From contig NZ_JBCGDC010000014.1 in the NCBI RefSeq assembly GCF_042237075.1, positions 1 to 64,000 of the forward strand: a stretch of 64,000 nucleotides of DNA. Direction: 5' to 3'. This stretch comes from Polymorphospora lycopeni (GTDB lineage: Bacteria; Actinomycetota; Actinomycetes; Mycobacteriales; Micromonosporaceae). The notes beneath the pieces were generated by a model. It had not been told where the DNA came from. It worked only from the letters and a program-made list of their open reading frames with translations, and ran no database searches. The position numbers and the translations under genes are program-made. Shown here in pieces: positions 42,050-50,331 of the stretch (position 1 is the stretch's first letter; each line of letters starts with the position of its first letter).

Positions 42050-42739
42050 GTGTCACAGGCATTGATGGACCTTGCGCCGCAGGAGATCGTCGACCGGGCC
42101 CGGCTCGCACAGCTGCACAGGCACGCGGACGCCTACCGGTCACTGCTCGAGCGGTCCGGGATCTGCATGGCCAGTGTCGACCTCACACTCAAGATCCAGG
42201 AAGCGAACGAACAGTTCCGCCGCGATCTCGGCGGTTCCGGCGACGTCGTCGGCCGCGACCTCTTCGACTTCCTGCGGCTGGGCCCCCAGACCCAACTACG
42301 CCGCCAGTTCGTCCGCCTCATCGAAGGCCGCAGCGAACGGGTCAGCGAACGGATCGTCGGCGTACGGGCCGATGACCACCTCTTCCCCGGCCAGCTCACC
42401 GCCGTCCCCGTACGCGGCCGGTCGCCGCTGATGGCCAGCATCGTCGTGACGCTGCAGTGGGACGAGTCGGCCGCCGAGACGGCGATCCGTACCGCCCGGC
42501 ACAAGGTCCTCACCGAACTCGACGCCCGGATCCTGCAGGGCGTCGCGATGGGCATGTCGACGGTCAACCTGGCGGGCGAGCTCTACCTGAGCCGGCAGGG
42601 CGTCGAATACCACGTGGCGACGATGATGAAGAAGCTGAAGGCGCCCAACCGGGCCGCGCTGGTGTCCCGGGCGTACTCGATGGGTGTGCTGAACGCCGGC
42701 ACCTGGCCGCCGCAGGTCTCACCCGACTTCGTCAAGTGA
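42050..42739 (+). CDS. PAS-LuxR transcriptional regulator
   Basis: A ~229-residue regulator with a PAS domain (about 25-130: YRSLLERSGICMASVDLTL, NEQFRRDLGGSGDVVGRDL) and a C-terminal LuxR HTH (ILQGVAMGMSTVNLAGELYL, SRQGVEYHVATMMKKLKAPN). This two-domain build is that of PimM-type activators of natural product clusters. GTG at 42050, with GAGAGG 12 bases upstream, is the preferred start; GTG 42008 and ATG 42029 lack a site. No biosynthetic cluster is adjacent, but an LAL regulator follows within 0.4 kb. Confidence 0.85.
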   Translation: MSQALMDLAPQEIVDRARLAQLHRHADAYRSLLERSGICMASVDLTLKIQEANEQFRRDLGGSGDVVGRDLFDFLRLGPQTQLRRQFVRLIEGRSERVSERIVGVRADDHLFPGQLTAVPVRGRSPLMASIVVTLQWDESAAETAIRTARHKVLTELDARILQGVAMGMSTVNLAGELYLSRQGVEYHVATMMKKLKAPNRAALVSRAYSMGVLNAGTWPPQVSPDFVK

Positions 42740-43052
42740 CCTCGTCGTCATCGTCGGACTCCAGGAACTGACCCAGCAGCCCCGGCACGGCGGTGTCGGC
42801 GAACGCGAGCCCCCGGTAACGGATCCACGGCACGACCAGGGCGTAGAAGAGCGTCACGACACCGATCAACGCGGCGGCCAGCAGTAGCCACTGCCGTGCC
42901 GGCCGGACCAGCAGCCCGACGATCACCAGAGGGGCCAGGACCGGGATGGAGACGACGACCGCCTGCACCGCCCACCAACCGATCGCCCGGCGTTCGACCG
43001 GATTACGAGGCGGCCGCAGCCGCAGGGTGCGATTCACGTCCGTCACGTACAC
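42732..43052 (-). CDS. Truncated YdbS-like (bPH2) membrane protein
   Basis: A 106-residue protein. It begins as the N-terminal two-helix part of bacterial PH-domain (YdbS-like) proteins: NRTLRLRPPRNPVERRAIGW, then two helices, then VVPWIRYR, where the bPH2 domain normally begins. Here only about 25 residues follow, ending in an acidic LESDDDDEVT tail, so the PH domain is absent. It may be a shortened but expressed membrane protein or the relic of a longer gene. Its end overlaps the convergent LuxR gene by 8 bases. Confidence 0.6.
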   Translation of the reverse strand: MYVTDVNRTLRLRPPRNPVERRAIGWWAVQAVVVSIPVLAPLVIVGLLVRPARQWLLLAAALIGVVTLFYALVVPWIRYRGLAFADTAVPGLLGQFLESDDDDEVT

Positions 43053-43108
43053 AGTTGATCAGTCACCGCGACCGGGGCGCCAGCGCCGGTTCGGGCACGG
43101 GGCGTGCG

Positions 43109-45841
43109 CTACGCGGTGTTGCGTAGATCCCCGGCCAGGCTGAACGGCAGATCCGAGCGGCGGTTGATCCGCAGCTTCCGGTAGACCCGGGTCAGGTGCT
43201 GCTCGACGGTGCTGACCGTGATGAAGAGCTTGCGGGCGATCTGCTGGTTGGTGTGCCCCCGGGCGGCGAGCGCCGCCACCCGCCGCTCGGCGTCGCTCAA
43301 CTCCTCGATCATGGAATCGCCGGCCGGCTCGGCCCTCAGGTGGCTCACCGGCCGGGCGGGGACCAGGTCGCTGAGATCGTGTTTGGTCGCCACCTGCTGC
43401 GCCCGGCGATGGGTCGTCCTGGCCTTGGTGTGCTCGCCGAGCGCGCGCTGCGCCGCGCCGAGTTCGGTCAACGCCTCGATCAGTTCCGTCTGGTCACCGC
43501 CGGCCTGTAGCTCGTCGACGGCCTCACGCAGGATCGGGACCCGTTGCGCCGGGTCGGTCGCCGCCGCCAGGACGCGCAGGGTTATCCCCCGGGTACGACG
43601 GTTGGCCGGGCCCAGCCGGGCGAGTTGGTCGGTGACCAGGTCCTCGCCCGGCAGCCCGAGGGCGAGGCGCGCCTGCGCCAGGTCGGTGCGCCACGGCAGG
43701 ATCGCCGGCAGGTCGCCGCCCCATTTGGCGACCAGTTCTCCGCACGTTCCGAAGTCCTCCATCGCGGCCTTGTAGCTGCCCCGGGCCAGGTGGAAACGAC
43801 CCCGGGCGCGCAGGTACTGCAATCCGAAAGGGGTCCGGAACATGACGTCCGGCACCGGCACGGCAAACAACCGGAGGGCTTTCTCGAATTGCCCACGACG
43901 GGTCGCCGAAAGCAGGAGCACCGACAACGGAATGCCGATGAAGATGCCCAGTCCACCGGGCTGGACGCGACACATCGCGGTGCTGGCGTGCCGTTCCGCT
44001 TCCAGCATGTCGCCCTGCCGGAAACTGATTACCGCCCGTATCGAGGAGAGCAGGGCGCTCCAGGTCGGAATGTGCCGCTCGTCGGCCTGGGTCAGCAACG
44101 AGTCGCACCAGAACGCCGCCGTCTCCAGGTGTTCGGCGGCGACCAGGATCTCCAGCGCGGCGAGGACCCCGTCGTAGGTGTGGTCGTCGATCCGGTACTG
44201 CTGCAGGATCGCCTGGGCGTCGTCCACCGCGTCCTCGGTGATCCGGCCGTGCCGGAGCGCGTCGATGATCCCGGCCGTCTGGATCCGCAGCTTGCCGGTC
44301 GACGTGGCCAGCGCCACCGCCGGTGGACGGATCATCCGGTCGCACGGTAGCTGCCCGGCCAGTTCGGGATAGACGTACGCGAACCGTGACTCGACCGGGT
44401 AGAGGGTGATCGCCGCTTCGGGGTCGTCGGGGTCGACAGCGTCGACGGCGGCGGCCAGGACCGCTGCCGCCTGCGCCGGCCGGCCGAACCACATCAGGTG
44501 GTTGACCAGCATCGCCGCCGCCATGACCGGCAACTCTCCGGCCAGCCCGGCCTTGAGCAGGGACGGGGTGTAGCGCTCGGCGGTGGCCGGGTCGAGGCGC
44601 CAACTGGTCCGCAACAGGGCGGCCTGGGTCCGTACGCACTCGGTGATTCCGTCCCGGCCGCGCTCGGCGAGCCGGAGGCAGTCCAGCGCCACGGTGGTGT
44701 CGTCGGCGGCGAGGGCCTGCTCGGCGGCCTCGTGCAGCAACGGCACCGACCACGGTGCACCGGCCCGGCGGGCGGCGAGCTTGTGCCGGGCGACCGTCAG
44801 CGCCGGCGCGCCGTTGCGGTACAGCAGCTTCGCGACCCGCTCGTGCAGGTCGGCCCGGTCGTCCGGGCTCATGGCGTCGAGTACGGCGGCGGCGGCGCGC
44901 GGATGCCGGAACCGGCCGTCGGCCAGGATCCCGACCTCGGTGATCGCGGTCAGTCCACCGGTCGGCGCGGCGCAGATGTCGCGGACCAGTTCGTCGAGCA
45001 GTCTGGGGGTCGCCGGCCCGTCGAGCACGGCCAGCCCGCGGGCGACCGGCAGCATCGACTCGTCGCCCCGGTAGAGGCAGGTCAGCACGGCCTGCGCGTA
45101 CGCCTCGCCGGCCGCCGGTTCCGGCGTGCCGGGGCGGCCGACCCGGTGGTCTTCGATCAGGGCGTTGAGCAGCAGTGGGTTCCCGCCACTGACCCGGTGC
45201 CAGGCGGGCGGGCTGACCGCGCCCAGGTCCGGGTGCCGGGCCAGGGCGGTGGCCACGCCGGCCGGCGAGAGCAGGTTGAGCCGCAGTTGCCGGGAGTTCG
45301 CCTGGCTCTGCAACTCCGCGGCCAGCATGGGCCACGAGCGGCGCAGTCCCCCGGACTCGTTGATCACGATGAGCATCCGGGCCCGGTCGATGCGGCGCAG
45401 GAGGTAGAGCAGGTATTGCATGGATTCGGTGTCGGCGAGGTGGGCGTCGTCGATACCGATCAGGAGCGGCGTACGGTCGGCGAGTTCGAGCAGGACCCGG
45501 GTCAGCCCGCGCCAGGCCCGCACGTCGGGGTGTTCGGCGACCGGCCCGTCCCCCGTCCCGGGGGTCGTCGCCTGGGAGTCGAGCAGTCGGGCGATCTCGG
45601 TCGTGGCGTCCTCAGGCAGGCCGGCCCCGGCGAAGACCTGGCCCATCAGTCCCATCGGAAGGTCACGCTCGGCCCGGGAGCCCTTGCCGATCAGGAACGT
45701 GAAGCCGGCGTCCACGGCCCGCTGGGCAACCAGCCGCAGCAGCGCGGTCTTGCCGGAACCGACCGGCCCGGTGATCGTGACCGCGCCGCCGTTTCCGCTC
45801 GCGCATTCGGTCAGGGCCCCGTCCAGAAGCGCCGATTCCAT
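43109..45841 (-). CDS. LAL-family LuxR regulator (large ATP-binding)
   Basis: A 910-residue regulator. It has Walker A GPVGSGKT (25-32), Walker B LLIGIDDAH (about 125-133), a long helical/TPR-like middle, and a C-terminal LuxR HTH (LSDAERRVAALAARGHTNQQ, ARKLFITVSTVEQHLTRVYR). LAL proteins are ATP-dependent activators, often of secondary metabolism. Immediately before the ATG the frame encodes RRLVERD, the usual LAL opening, with no standard start codon, so translation may begin at a rare codon or the 5' end is altered. A run of G (GGGGGG) precedes it. Confidence 0.88.
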   Translation of the reverse strand: MESALLDGALTECASGNGGAVTITGPVGSGKTALLRLVAQRAVDAGFTFLIGKGSRAERDLPMGLMGQVFAGAGLPEDATTEIARLLDSQATTPGTGDGPVAEHPDVRAWRGLTRVLLELADRTPLLIGIDDAHLADTESMQYLLYLLRRIDRARMLIVINESGGLRRSWPMLAAELQSQANSRQLRLNLLSPAGVATALARHPDLGAVSPPAWHRVSGGNPLLLNALIEDHRVGRPGTPEPAAGEAYAQAVLTCLYRGDESMLPVARGLAVLDGPATPRLLDELVRDICAAPTGGLTAITEVGILADGRFRHPRAAAAVLDAMSPDDRADLHERVAKLLYRNGAPALTVARHKLAARRAGAPWSVPLLHEAAEQALAADDTTVALDCLRLAERGRDGITECVRTQAALLRTSWRLDPATAERYTPSLLKAGLAGELPVMAAAMLVNHLMWFGRPAQAAAVLAAAVDAVDPDDPEAAITLYPVESRFAYVYPELAGQLPCDRMIRPPAVALATSTGKLRIQTAGIIDALRHGRITEDAVDDAQAILQQYRIDDHTYDGVLAALEILVAAEHLETAAFWCDSLLTQADERHIPTWSALLSSIRAVISFRQGDMLEAERHASTAMCRVQPGGLGIFIGIPLSVLLLSATRRGQFEKALRLFAVPVPDVMFRTPFGLQYLRARGRFHLARGSYKAAMEDFGTCGELVAKWGGDLPAILPWRTDLAQARLALGLPGEDLVTDQLARLGPANRRTRGITLRVLAAATDPAQRVPILREAVDELQAGGDQTELIEALTELGAAQRALGEHTKARTTHRRAQQVATKHDLSDLVPARPVSHLRAEPAGDSMIEELSDAERRVAALAARGHTNQQIARKLFITVSTVEQHLTRVYRKLRINRRSDLPFSLAGDLRNTA

Positions 45842-46496
45842 ATCACGCTCGACCAGCCTTCGCCCCCCAATAGCGCAATGACAGACCCGAGGTCGTCGGC
45901 ACCGGCATCCGTGCCACCCGCCGTCACCATCGGTGCCGCGGTGGCCGCATACCGCCGACCGGACGCCGGCGAAGCCGGAAATGAAGACCTTTCACTACGT
46001 CAAAGCGTGAACGAGCCGCTACACCAGGCTTTCGGCGTCCAAGTGGGCGTCCGAAAGACGACCACCGGCTTATAAAACGCCATGCGGTCAAGGCCAGCAA
46101 GCCGACTTAGATCACGCGGCGGTAACAGCGGCGACCGGCAACAACACTGGAAACGAGCAAGCGACCAGACATTCAACTTGTCGTTAATTTTGTGACAATC
46201 GAAGCAATGTCAGCCGATGCGGCTTTCGCCCGCTGATGTGATCACTTCTCGGATTATCACCGCGGGGAAACCACGCCGCCGACACGCTCCGCACCCGCAG
46301 CCCCGCACATGGTTGCCGAAAAGGCAATGGTCACCGGCCGGCCCGCCGCGACCGGCGCCCCCGACCGACGCGTTCACGCCGCCCGCTCATGATCTTTATC
46401 ACCGCCTGCACCAGCAGACGGAAACGAGGCTAGAGCCGGCGGCGACCCGCCCGAACCCCTATCGGTCCCCTACCCACTCTGCGCGCCGGACCGGTG
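45842..46496. other. Non-coding gap between LAL regulator and SLATT gene
   Basis: About 650 bases without a supportable gene. The part around 46070-46260 is notably AT-richer (CGTTAATTTTGTGACAATCG near 46180) and looks like a regulatory region for the leftward LAL gene. The only longer frame (46217-46522, plus) is arginine/proline-rich and lacks a ribosome binding site. A CCCCTATCGG-type motif near 46456 weakly echoes the CCCCTAGG sites upstream of the PAS-LuxR gene. Confidence 0.5.
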
Positions 46497-47393
46497 TCAG
46501 ACGGCAAGATCCTCGCTGTTGAGCTTGGCCATCCAACCCTCGTTCTGGATGGAGATCACCCGCTCGCAACCGGCCACGAGCGCGTCGTCGGCGTCGTCGC
46601 CTCCCGGCCCGTCGGCGTACCGCGCGAGCAGATCCTCCAGGCCGTCCGCCGTACGGGTGAACTCGATCTGCTGGTATTCGTAGCGTTCCGCGGCGGCGTG
46701 CGCGACGACGGCGGTGCTGACCGTGGTGACCAGGCCGACCCAGGCGGTCAGCCCGGCGCCCGGCACGAATCCGGCGACGGCGGCGAGAACGGCCCCGAGC
46801 ATGGCGAGACCGAACTCGATCCGCCGCACCAGGCTGACCCGGCGCCGCAGCTCGGCCGCCCGGCGCCGGTAGTAACCGTCGATCTGGGCCCGGGCCCGGC
46901 CCTGGACGTACGAGTCGACGTCGTGCACGTCGGGCAGGGAACGTGGCACCGGGTCGATCCCCGCCACGTACTGCTCCAGGTCCTCGGTGCCGGTCAGCAG
47001 GGCGTCCAGGCGGTCGACGAGGACGGTGGCGCGGTCGTCTCCCCGGTAGGGCGCGACCCCGGCGAGATAGGTGTAGATCTCGGTCTTGAGCGCCTCGGAG
47101 ACCGAGCGCGCCCGGGTCCAGTCCCGGACCACTGTGGATCCGGCGCCCCTGCCGAGCACCGGCACCAGCCCCAGCGACACCGCGGCGAGGCCGGCGAAGA
47201 CCTTGGCACCGGTCGGCACCGAGCTGATCAACTGGACGGAGACGGCACTGAACAGGGCGCCGCCGACGGTCAGGAGCATGGCCCCGAGCCGGGCCCGTTG
47301 GATCTGCGTCTTGAGCTGGTTGGCGCCCTGGGACCAGACGCTCTGCCGCCGCCAGCGAACGGCGAGCACCTCGGCCGACGTCGTTGCCGTCAT
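46497..47393 (-). CDS. SLATT/DUF4231 membrane protein
   Basis: A 298-residue protein with paired transmembrane helices in each half (ARLGAMLLTVGGALFSAVSV, GLAAVSLGLVPVLG; FGLAMLGAVLAAVAGFVPGA, VGLVTTVSTAVVAHAAAERY) separated by long cytoplasmic helical parts, and a late YEYQQIEFTRTADGLEDLL segment. This is the SLATT (DUF4231) layout. Comparative studies predict SLATT proteins to be membrane effectors in nucleotide- or ligand-triggered conflict systems. It is divergent from the AAC(3) gene of the FxS locus and shares its control region, where a 12-bp palindrome lies 3 bp from its start. Confidence 0.85.
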   Translation of the reverse strand: MTATTSAEVLAVRWRRQSVWSQGANQLKTQIQRARLGAMLLTVGGALFSAVSVQLISSVPTGAKVFAGLAAVSLGLVPVLGRGAGSTVVRDWTRARSVSEALKTEIYTYLAGVAPYRGDDRATVLVDRLDALLTGTEDLEQYVAGIDPVPRSLPDVHDVDSYVQGRARAQIDGYYRRRAAELRRRVSLVRRIEFGLAMLGAVLAAVAGFVPGAGLTAWVGLVTTVSTAVVAHAAAERYEYQQIEFTRTADGLEDLLARYADGPGGDDADDALVAGCERVISIQNEGWMAKLNSEDLAV

Positions 47394-47395
47394 AA

Positions 47396-47407
47396 CGAGA
47401 ATTCTCG
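47396..47407. promoter_or_regulatory. 12-bp palindrome CGAGAATTCTCG
   Basis: A perfect palindrome directly upstream of the SLATT gene and within the region shared with the AAC(3) gene. It matches the palindrome at 55774-55785 at 10 of 12 positions under the form CGA-N-AATT-N-TCG. In DNA this GC-rich an AATT-centred palindrome stands out. Candidate common operator. Confidence 0.5.
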
Positions 47408-47555
47408 ATACTCACCACCAACATCGGAAGTGGCCGATCGGCCCGCAGGTCCGTCGCGAGCCGGTCGACCGTCGGCACCGTGGCCCGGCCGCGGTGGTCA
47501 ACCGGCACCACGACCCGGCAGTACGGTCTGGACGAAATCTGGGGGATGGAACCTC

Positions 47556-48395
47556 ATGTCGGACGTACGCGAGCCCCGACAGGTGCGAGAATCACGCCTC
47601 GTGACGGCACCCGCGTCCGGCCCGCAAACCAGGGTTTCCCTCGCGACCGATCTCGCCCGGCTGGGCGTGACGCGCGGCGAAACGGTCCTGGTACACACGT
47701 CGTTGAGTGCGCTGGGCTGGGTCTGCGGGGGCGCCACCACCGTCGTGCACGCCCTGCTCGACGTGCTCGGACCAACCGGCAACCTCGTGGTCACCGCCCA
47801 GTCGCCGGACAACCGCGACCCGTCGACCTGGACCGACAATCCGGTTCCGGAGTCGTGGTGGCAGACCATCCGGGACCACCTGCCCGGGTTCGACGCCGCG
47901 CTCACGCCCAGCACCGCCGTCGGCGTGGTCCCCGAGCGGGTACGGACCTGGCCGGGTGCCGTACGCAGCAACCACCCACAGACCTCCTTCGCCGCCATCG
48001 GCCCGCGCGCCGCCGAACTGATGGAGCACCACCTGCTCGAATCGCCGCTGGGCGACGAGTCGCCACTGGCCCGGCTGGAGAAGGCCGACGCCAACATCCT
48101 GCTGCTCGGCGTCGGCTTCAACCGCTGCACCGCCTTCCACCGCGCCGAATCCCGGCTGCCGTCGCCGCCGCGCGGCATCGCCGGGTGGGGGGGGGCCGAC
48201 GGTGCCGGCCGACGTTGGATCGAGTATCCGACCGTCGCGCTCGACGACGGCGACTTCGGCCGGCTCGGTGCGGCCTTCGAGGGCACGTCCGGGCAGGTCA
48301 CCGTCGGCCGGGTCGGCGCGGCGGAATGCCGGTTCCTGCCGATGCGGCCGGCGGTCGAGTTCGCGACATCATGGCTCACGTTCAACCGGAACTGA
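47556..48395 (+). CDS. AAC(3)-family N-acetyltransferase of the FxS locus
   Basis: A 279-residue antibiotic-acetyltransferase-fold protein with the family landmarks VLVHTSLSALGWVCGGATTV, LVVTAQSPDNRDPSTW, SNHPQTSFAAIGPRA and LLLGVGFNRCTAFHRAES. AAC(3) enzymes acetylate the 3-amino group of deoxystreptamine drugs. Here it lies 61 bp upstream of a RiPP precursor gene, so an amine on the peptide or another metabolite is a possible target; this is inference. A nine-base G run at 48187-48195 keeps the frame. GTG at 47601 is an alternative start. Confidence 0.82.
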   Translation: MSDVREPRQVRESRLVTAPASGPQTRVSLATDLARLGVTRGETVLVHTSLSALGWVCGGATTVVHALLDVLGPTGNLVVTAQSPDNRDPSTWTDNPVPESWWQTIRDHLPGFDAALTPSTAVGVVPERVRTWPGAVRSNHPQTSFAAIGPRAAELMEHHLLESPLGDESPLARLEKADANILLLGVGFNRCTAFHRAESRLPSPPRGIAGWGGADGAGRRWIEYPTVALDDGDFGRLGAAFEGTSGQVTVGRVGAAECRFLPMRPAVEFATSWLTFNRN

Positions 48396-48405
48396 CACCG
48401 ACGCG

Positions 48406-48440
48406 GTCGGCCCGCGAAGCCGACAACGCCGCACCTTTTT
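48406..48440 (+). terminator. Weak hairpin plus T5 upstream of fxsA
   Basis: GTCGGC (48406-48411) and GCCGAC (48419-48424) pair across 7 bases, and TTTTT follows at 48436-48440. It lies between the acetyltransferase gene and fxsA. It could attenuate read-through and set a lower or separate level of precursor expression. The stem is short, so strength is doubtful. Confidence 0.35.
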
Positions 48441-48456
48441 GCCCAGAGGGGTTGTT

Positions 48457-48633
48457 GTGGAAGACCACAGGCAGGACATCGACACCGACGTCATCCAGCT
48501 TGCCGATTTGCCGCTGCACCTGTTGCTGACCATGGAGGACACCGTTCTCGGACACTCGCTGCGCCGCGTTGCCGAGGAGGCGATGGCCGGTGCCGGGTCC
48601 GACGCGGTCTCTGCCTTCAACTCCAGCATCTGA
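48457..48633 (+). CDS. fxsA: FxSxx-COOH cyclophane RiPP precursor FxsA
   Basis: A 58-residue precursor from GTG at 48457, eight bases after AGAGGGG. The leader has the family pattern (VIQLADLPLHLLLTMEDTVL, HSLRRVAEEAMAG) and the peptide ends exactly in AFNSSI. Phe54-Asn55-Ser56 followed by two residues and the C-terminus is the FxSxx motif. In this family the radical SAM enzyme FxsB links the Phe ring to the beta carbon of the residue two positions on (three-residue cyclophane). The hydroxylase gene downstream overlaps its 3' end, and fxsB is 7 kb away on the other strand. Confidence 0.88.
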   Translation: MEDHRQDIDTDVIQLADLPLHLLLTMEDTVLGHSLRRVAEEAMAGAGSDAVSAFNSSI

Positions 48634-50278
48634 TCCGGCCGTCCGTGCCCTGCGCCTGACGGCGGCCCAGTTCGGTACCCTGGCCGCCGGCTACGGCGAC
48701 CCGACCGCCGTCGCGGTCCTGCGCGACGGGCAGCTCGCCAAACGCCGCCTGCTGCTGCGGGCGCTCGCCGACACGGCCGGGGCGGCGGGAAGCGCCGCGC
48801 TCGACCTGCTGTCGGCCGCCGACCGGCGGGCTCCGGAGGCGGTCCGGACGGTGCTCGCGCAGCCGCACCTCGACGCGGCGGCGGCCGCCCGGCTCCGCCG
48901 TGGCAGCCCCGACGACCTGCTGTGCCGGTACGCCGCCGCCGGCGCCGCCCGGGCCGGGCTGCGGTTCACCATCCGGGTCCCCACCGACGCCGGACACCTG
49001 CACCTGCCGACGCTCGGCACGGCCGTCGGGGTCGGCCCCGGGCCGGCCACCGTACGCGGGACGGATGCCGGGGTCACCGTCACCGGCAGCACCGGCACGG
49101 TGTCCGTACCGGCGCCGTTCGACACCGGTACGCCGGACTGGTGGCCACTGCGCCGGCTGGCCGTCGAGGCGTCCGGGCAGCGGCTCACCATCGCCGTCGA
49201 CGACGTGGACCCGGAGCGGGACTGCTACCAGTGGCCGCCCGCCGGCCGGCTCGACGACGGCGGTCTGGCCGACCTCGCCGCGCTGCTCGGCGACGCCTGG
49301 CGGCTGATCGTGGCGGATCATCCCCGCCATGCCGAGGCCATGAGATGTCTACTGTGGTCGGTGGTGCCGCTGTCGCCGGCCGCCGGCAACGTCAGCGCGG
49401 CGTCCCGCCGGGCGGGTGGCTCGATCGCCCTCGCGACACCTCCCGACGCGGCCGGCCTCGCCCTGCTGATGTTGCACGAGTTCCAGCACATGAAGCTGAA
49501 CGCGCTGCTCGACCTCGTCGACCTGCATTCCGCCGGCGGCCCGGCGAGACACCGCGCCCCCTGGCGGATCGACCCGCGGCCGGTCGGAGCCCTGCTCCAG
49601 GGAACGTACGCCCATCTCGCCGTGGCGGACTTCTGGCGACGGCACCGGCACCGGGCCGCCGGACCCGCCGCGCACCTGGAGTACGCGTACTGGCTCGCGC
49701 AGAGCCGCCAGTCGGCCGCCACGCTGGCCGCCTCCGGCGAACTGACCGGCCCCGGCGCCACCTTCGTCGCCGGGCTCGCCGAAACGCTCGACGGCTGGCA
49801 CGCCACCGAGAAGGTGCCGTCCGGGGTGGGGCAGGCGGTGGCCGACCTGTCGGTCGCCGCCGCCGTCTCGTGGCACCTGCGCAACCTGCGCCCGACGGGC
49901 ACGGCGGTGGACGCGCTCGTCGCGCAGTGGGTGGCCGGAGACCGCCACCCGGACCTGCCGGCCGCGCACTGGGGGCCGGTGCCGCCCGCCGGCCCGGCAC
50001 CGGTTTCCGGGATCGAGTCGACGATCCGCGACCACGTGCTCAACGAGCACAGTGGACCACCCGGCGCCGACGACTGGTCGCGGCGGCTGGCCACCGACCC
50101 CGACGACGTCGAGGCCTGGATCGGACTCGCGGTCGCGCTGCGCCCGGTGGACCCGGTCGCCGTTCGCGGTCTGACCACCCGCCCGGACCTGGTCCGGGCG
50201 CTGCTCGCCCACCCGGACACCGGTCCCGCCGGACCGCCCGGGCTGGCCGCCTGGATCGGCGCCGGCCTCCCCGGCTGA
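48569..50278 (+). CDS. aKG-HExxH-type peptide beta-hydroxylase
   Basis: A 569-residue protein of the FxS-associated HExxH family. HEFQH at 303-307 lies in LALLMLHEFQHMKLNALLDL and is the presumed metal site; the group is regarded as alpha-ketoglutarate-dependent peptide hydroxylases. In many genomes this module is fused to FxsB, while here it stands alone beside the precursor. The start is uncertain: TTG at 48569 would overlap fxsA by 65 bases, and no standard start lies between it and the conserved AVRALRLTAAQFGTLAAG opening. Translational coupling to fxsA is likely. Confidence 0.8.
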   Translation: MPRRRWPVPGPTRSLPSTPASDPAVRALRLTAAQFGTLAAGYGDPTAVAVLRDGQLAKRRLLLRALADTAGAAGSAALDLLSAADRRAPEAVRTVLAQPHLDAAAAARLRRGSPDDLLCRYAAAGAARAGLRFTIRVPTDAGHLHLPTLGTAVGVGPGPATVRGTDAGVTVTGSTGTVSVPAPFDTGTPDWWPLRRLAVEASGQRLTIAVDDVDPERDCYQWPPAGRLDDGGLADLAALLGDAWRLIVADHPRHAEAMRCLLWSVVPLSPAAGNVSAASRRAGGSIALATPPDAAGLALLMLHEFQHMKLNALLDLVDLHSAGGPARHRAPWRIDPRPVGALLQGTYAHLAVADFWRRHRHRAAGPAAHLEYAYWLAQSRQSAATLAASGELTGPGATFVAGLAETLDGWHATEKVPSGVGQAVADLSVAAAVSWHLRNLRPTGTAVDALVAQWVAGDRHPDLPAAHWGPVPPAGPAPVSGIESTIRDHVLNEHSGPPGADDWSRRLATDPDDVEAWIGLAVALRPVDPVAVRGLTTRPDLVRALLAHPDTGPAGPPGLAAWIGAGLPG

Positions 50279-50281
50279 GTA

Positions 50282-50296
50282 CGCCGCGAAGCGGCG
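50282..50296. terminator. Hairpin between convergent hydroxylase and fxsT
   Basis: CGCCGC-GAA-GCGGCG (50282-50296) is a perfect 6-bp stem with a three-base loop, and GGTCCC (50299-50304) can also pair with GGGACC (50322-50327). Placed between two converging genes, these could end transcripts from both sides. Confidence 0.45.
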
Positions 50297-50331
50297 CCGG
50301 TCCCGTGCGCGGCCCACCCATGGGACCCGGC

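Noticed and set aside
46217..46522. 101-residue frame between the LAL and SLATT genes
   Set aside because: Pro/Arg-rich, no ribosome binding site, overlaps the SLATT 3' end in antisense; composition of non-coding GC-rich DNA.
48187..48195. Nine-base G tract in the AAC(3) gene as a phase-variation switch
   Set aside because: The frame is intact through the tract and the protein reads normally. A single tract without population data does not support switching, though it is a possible sequencing weak point.
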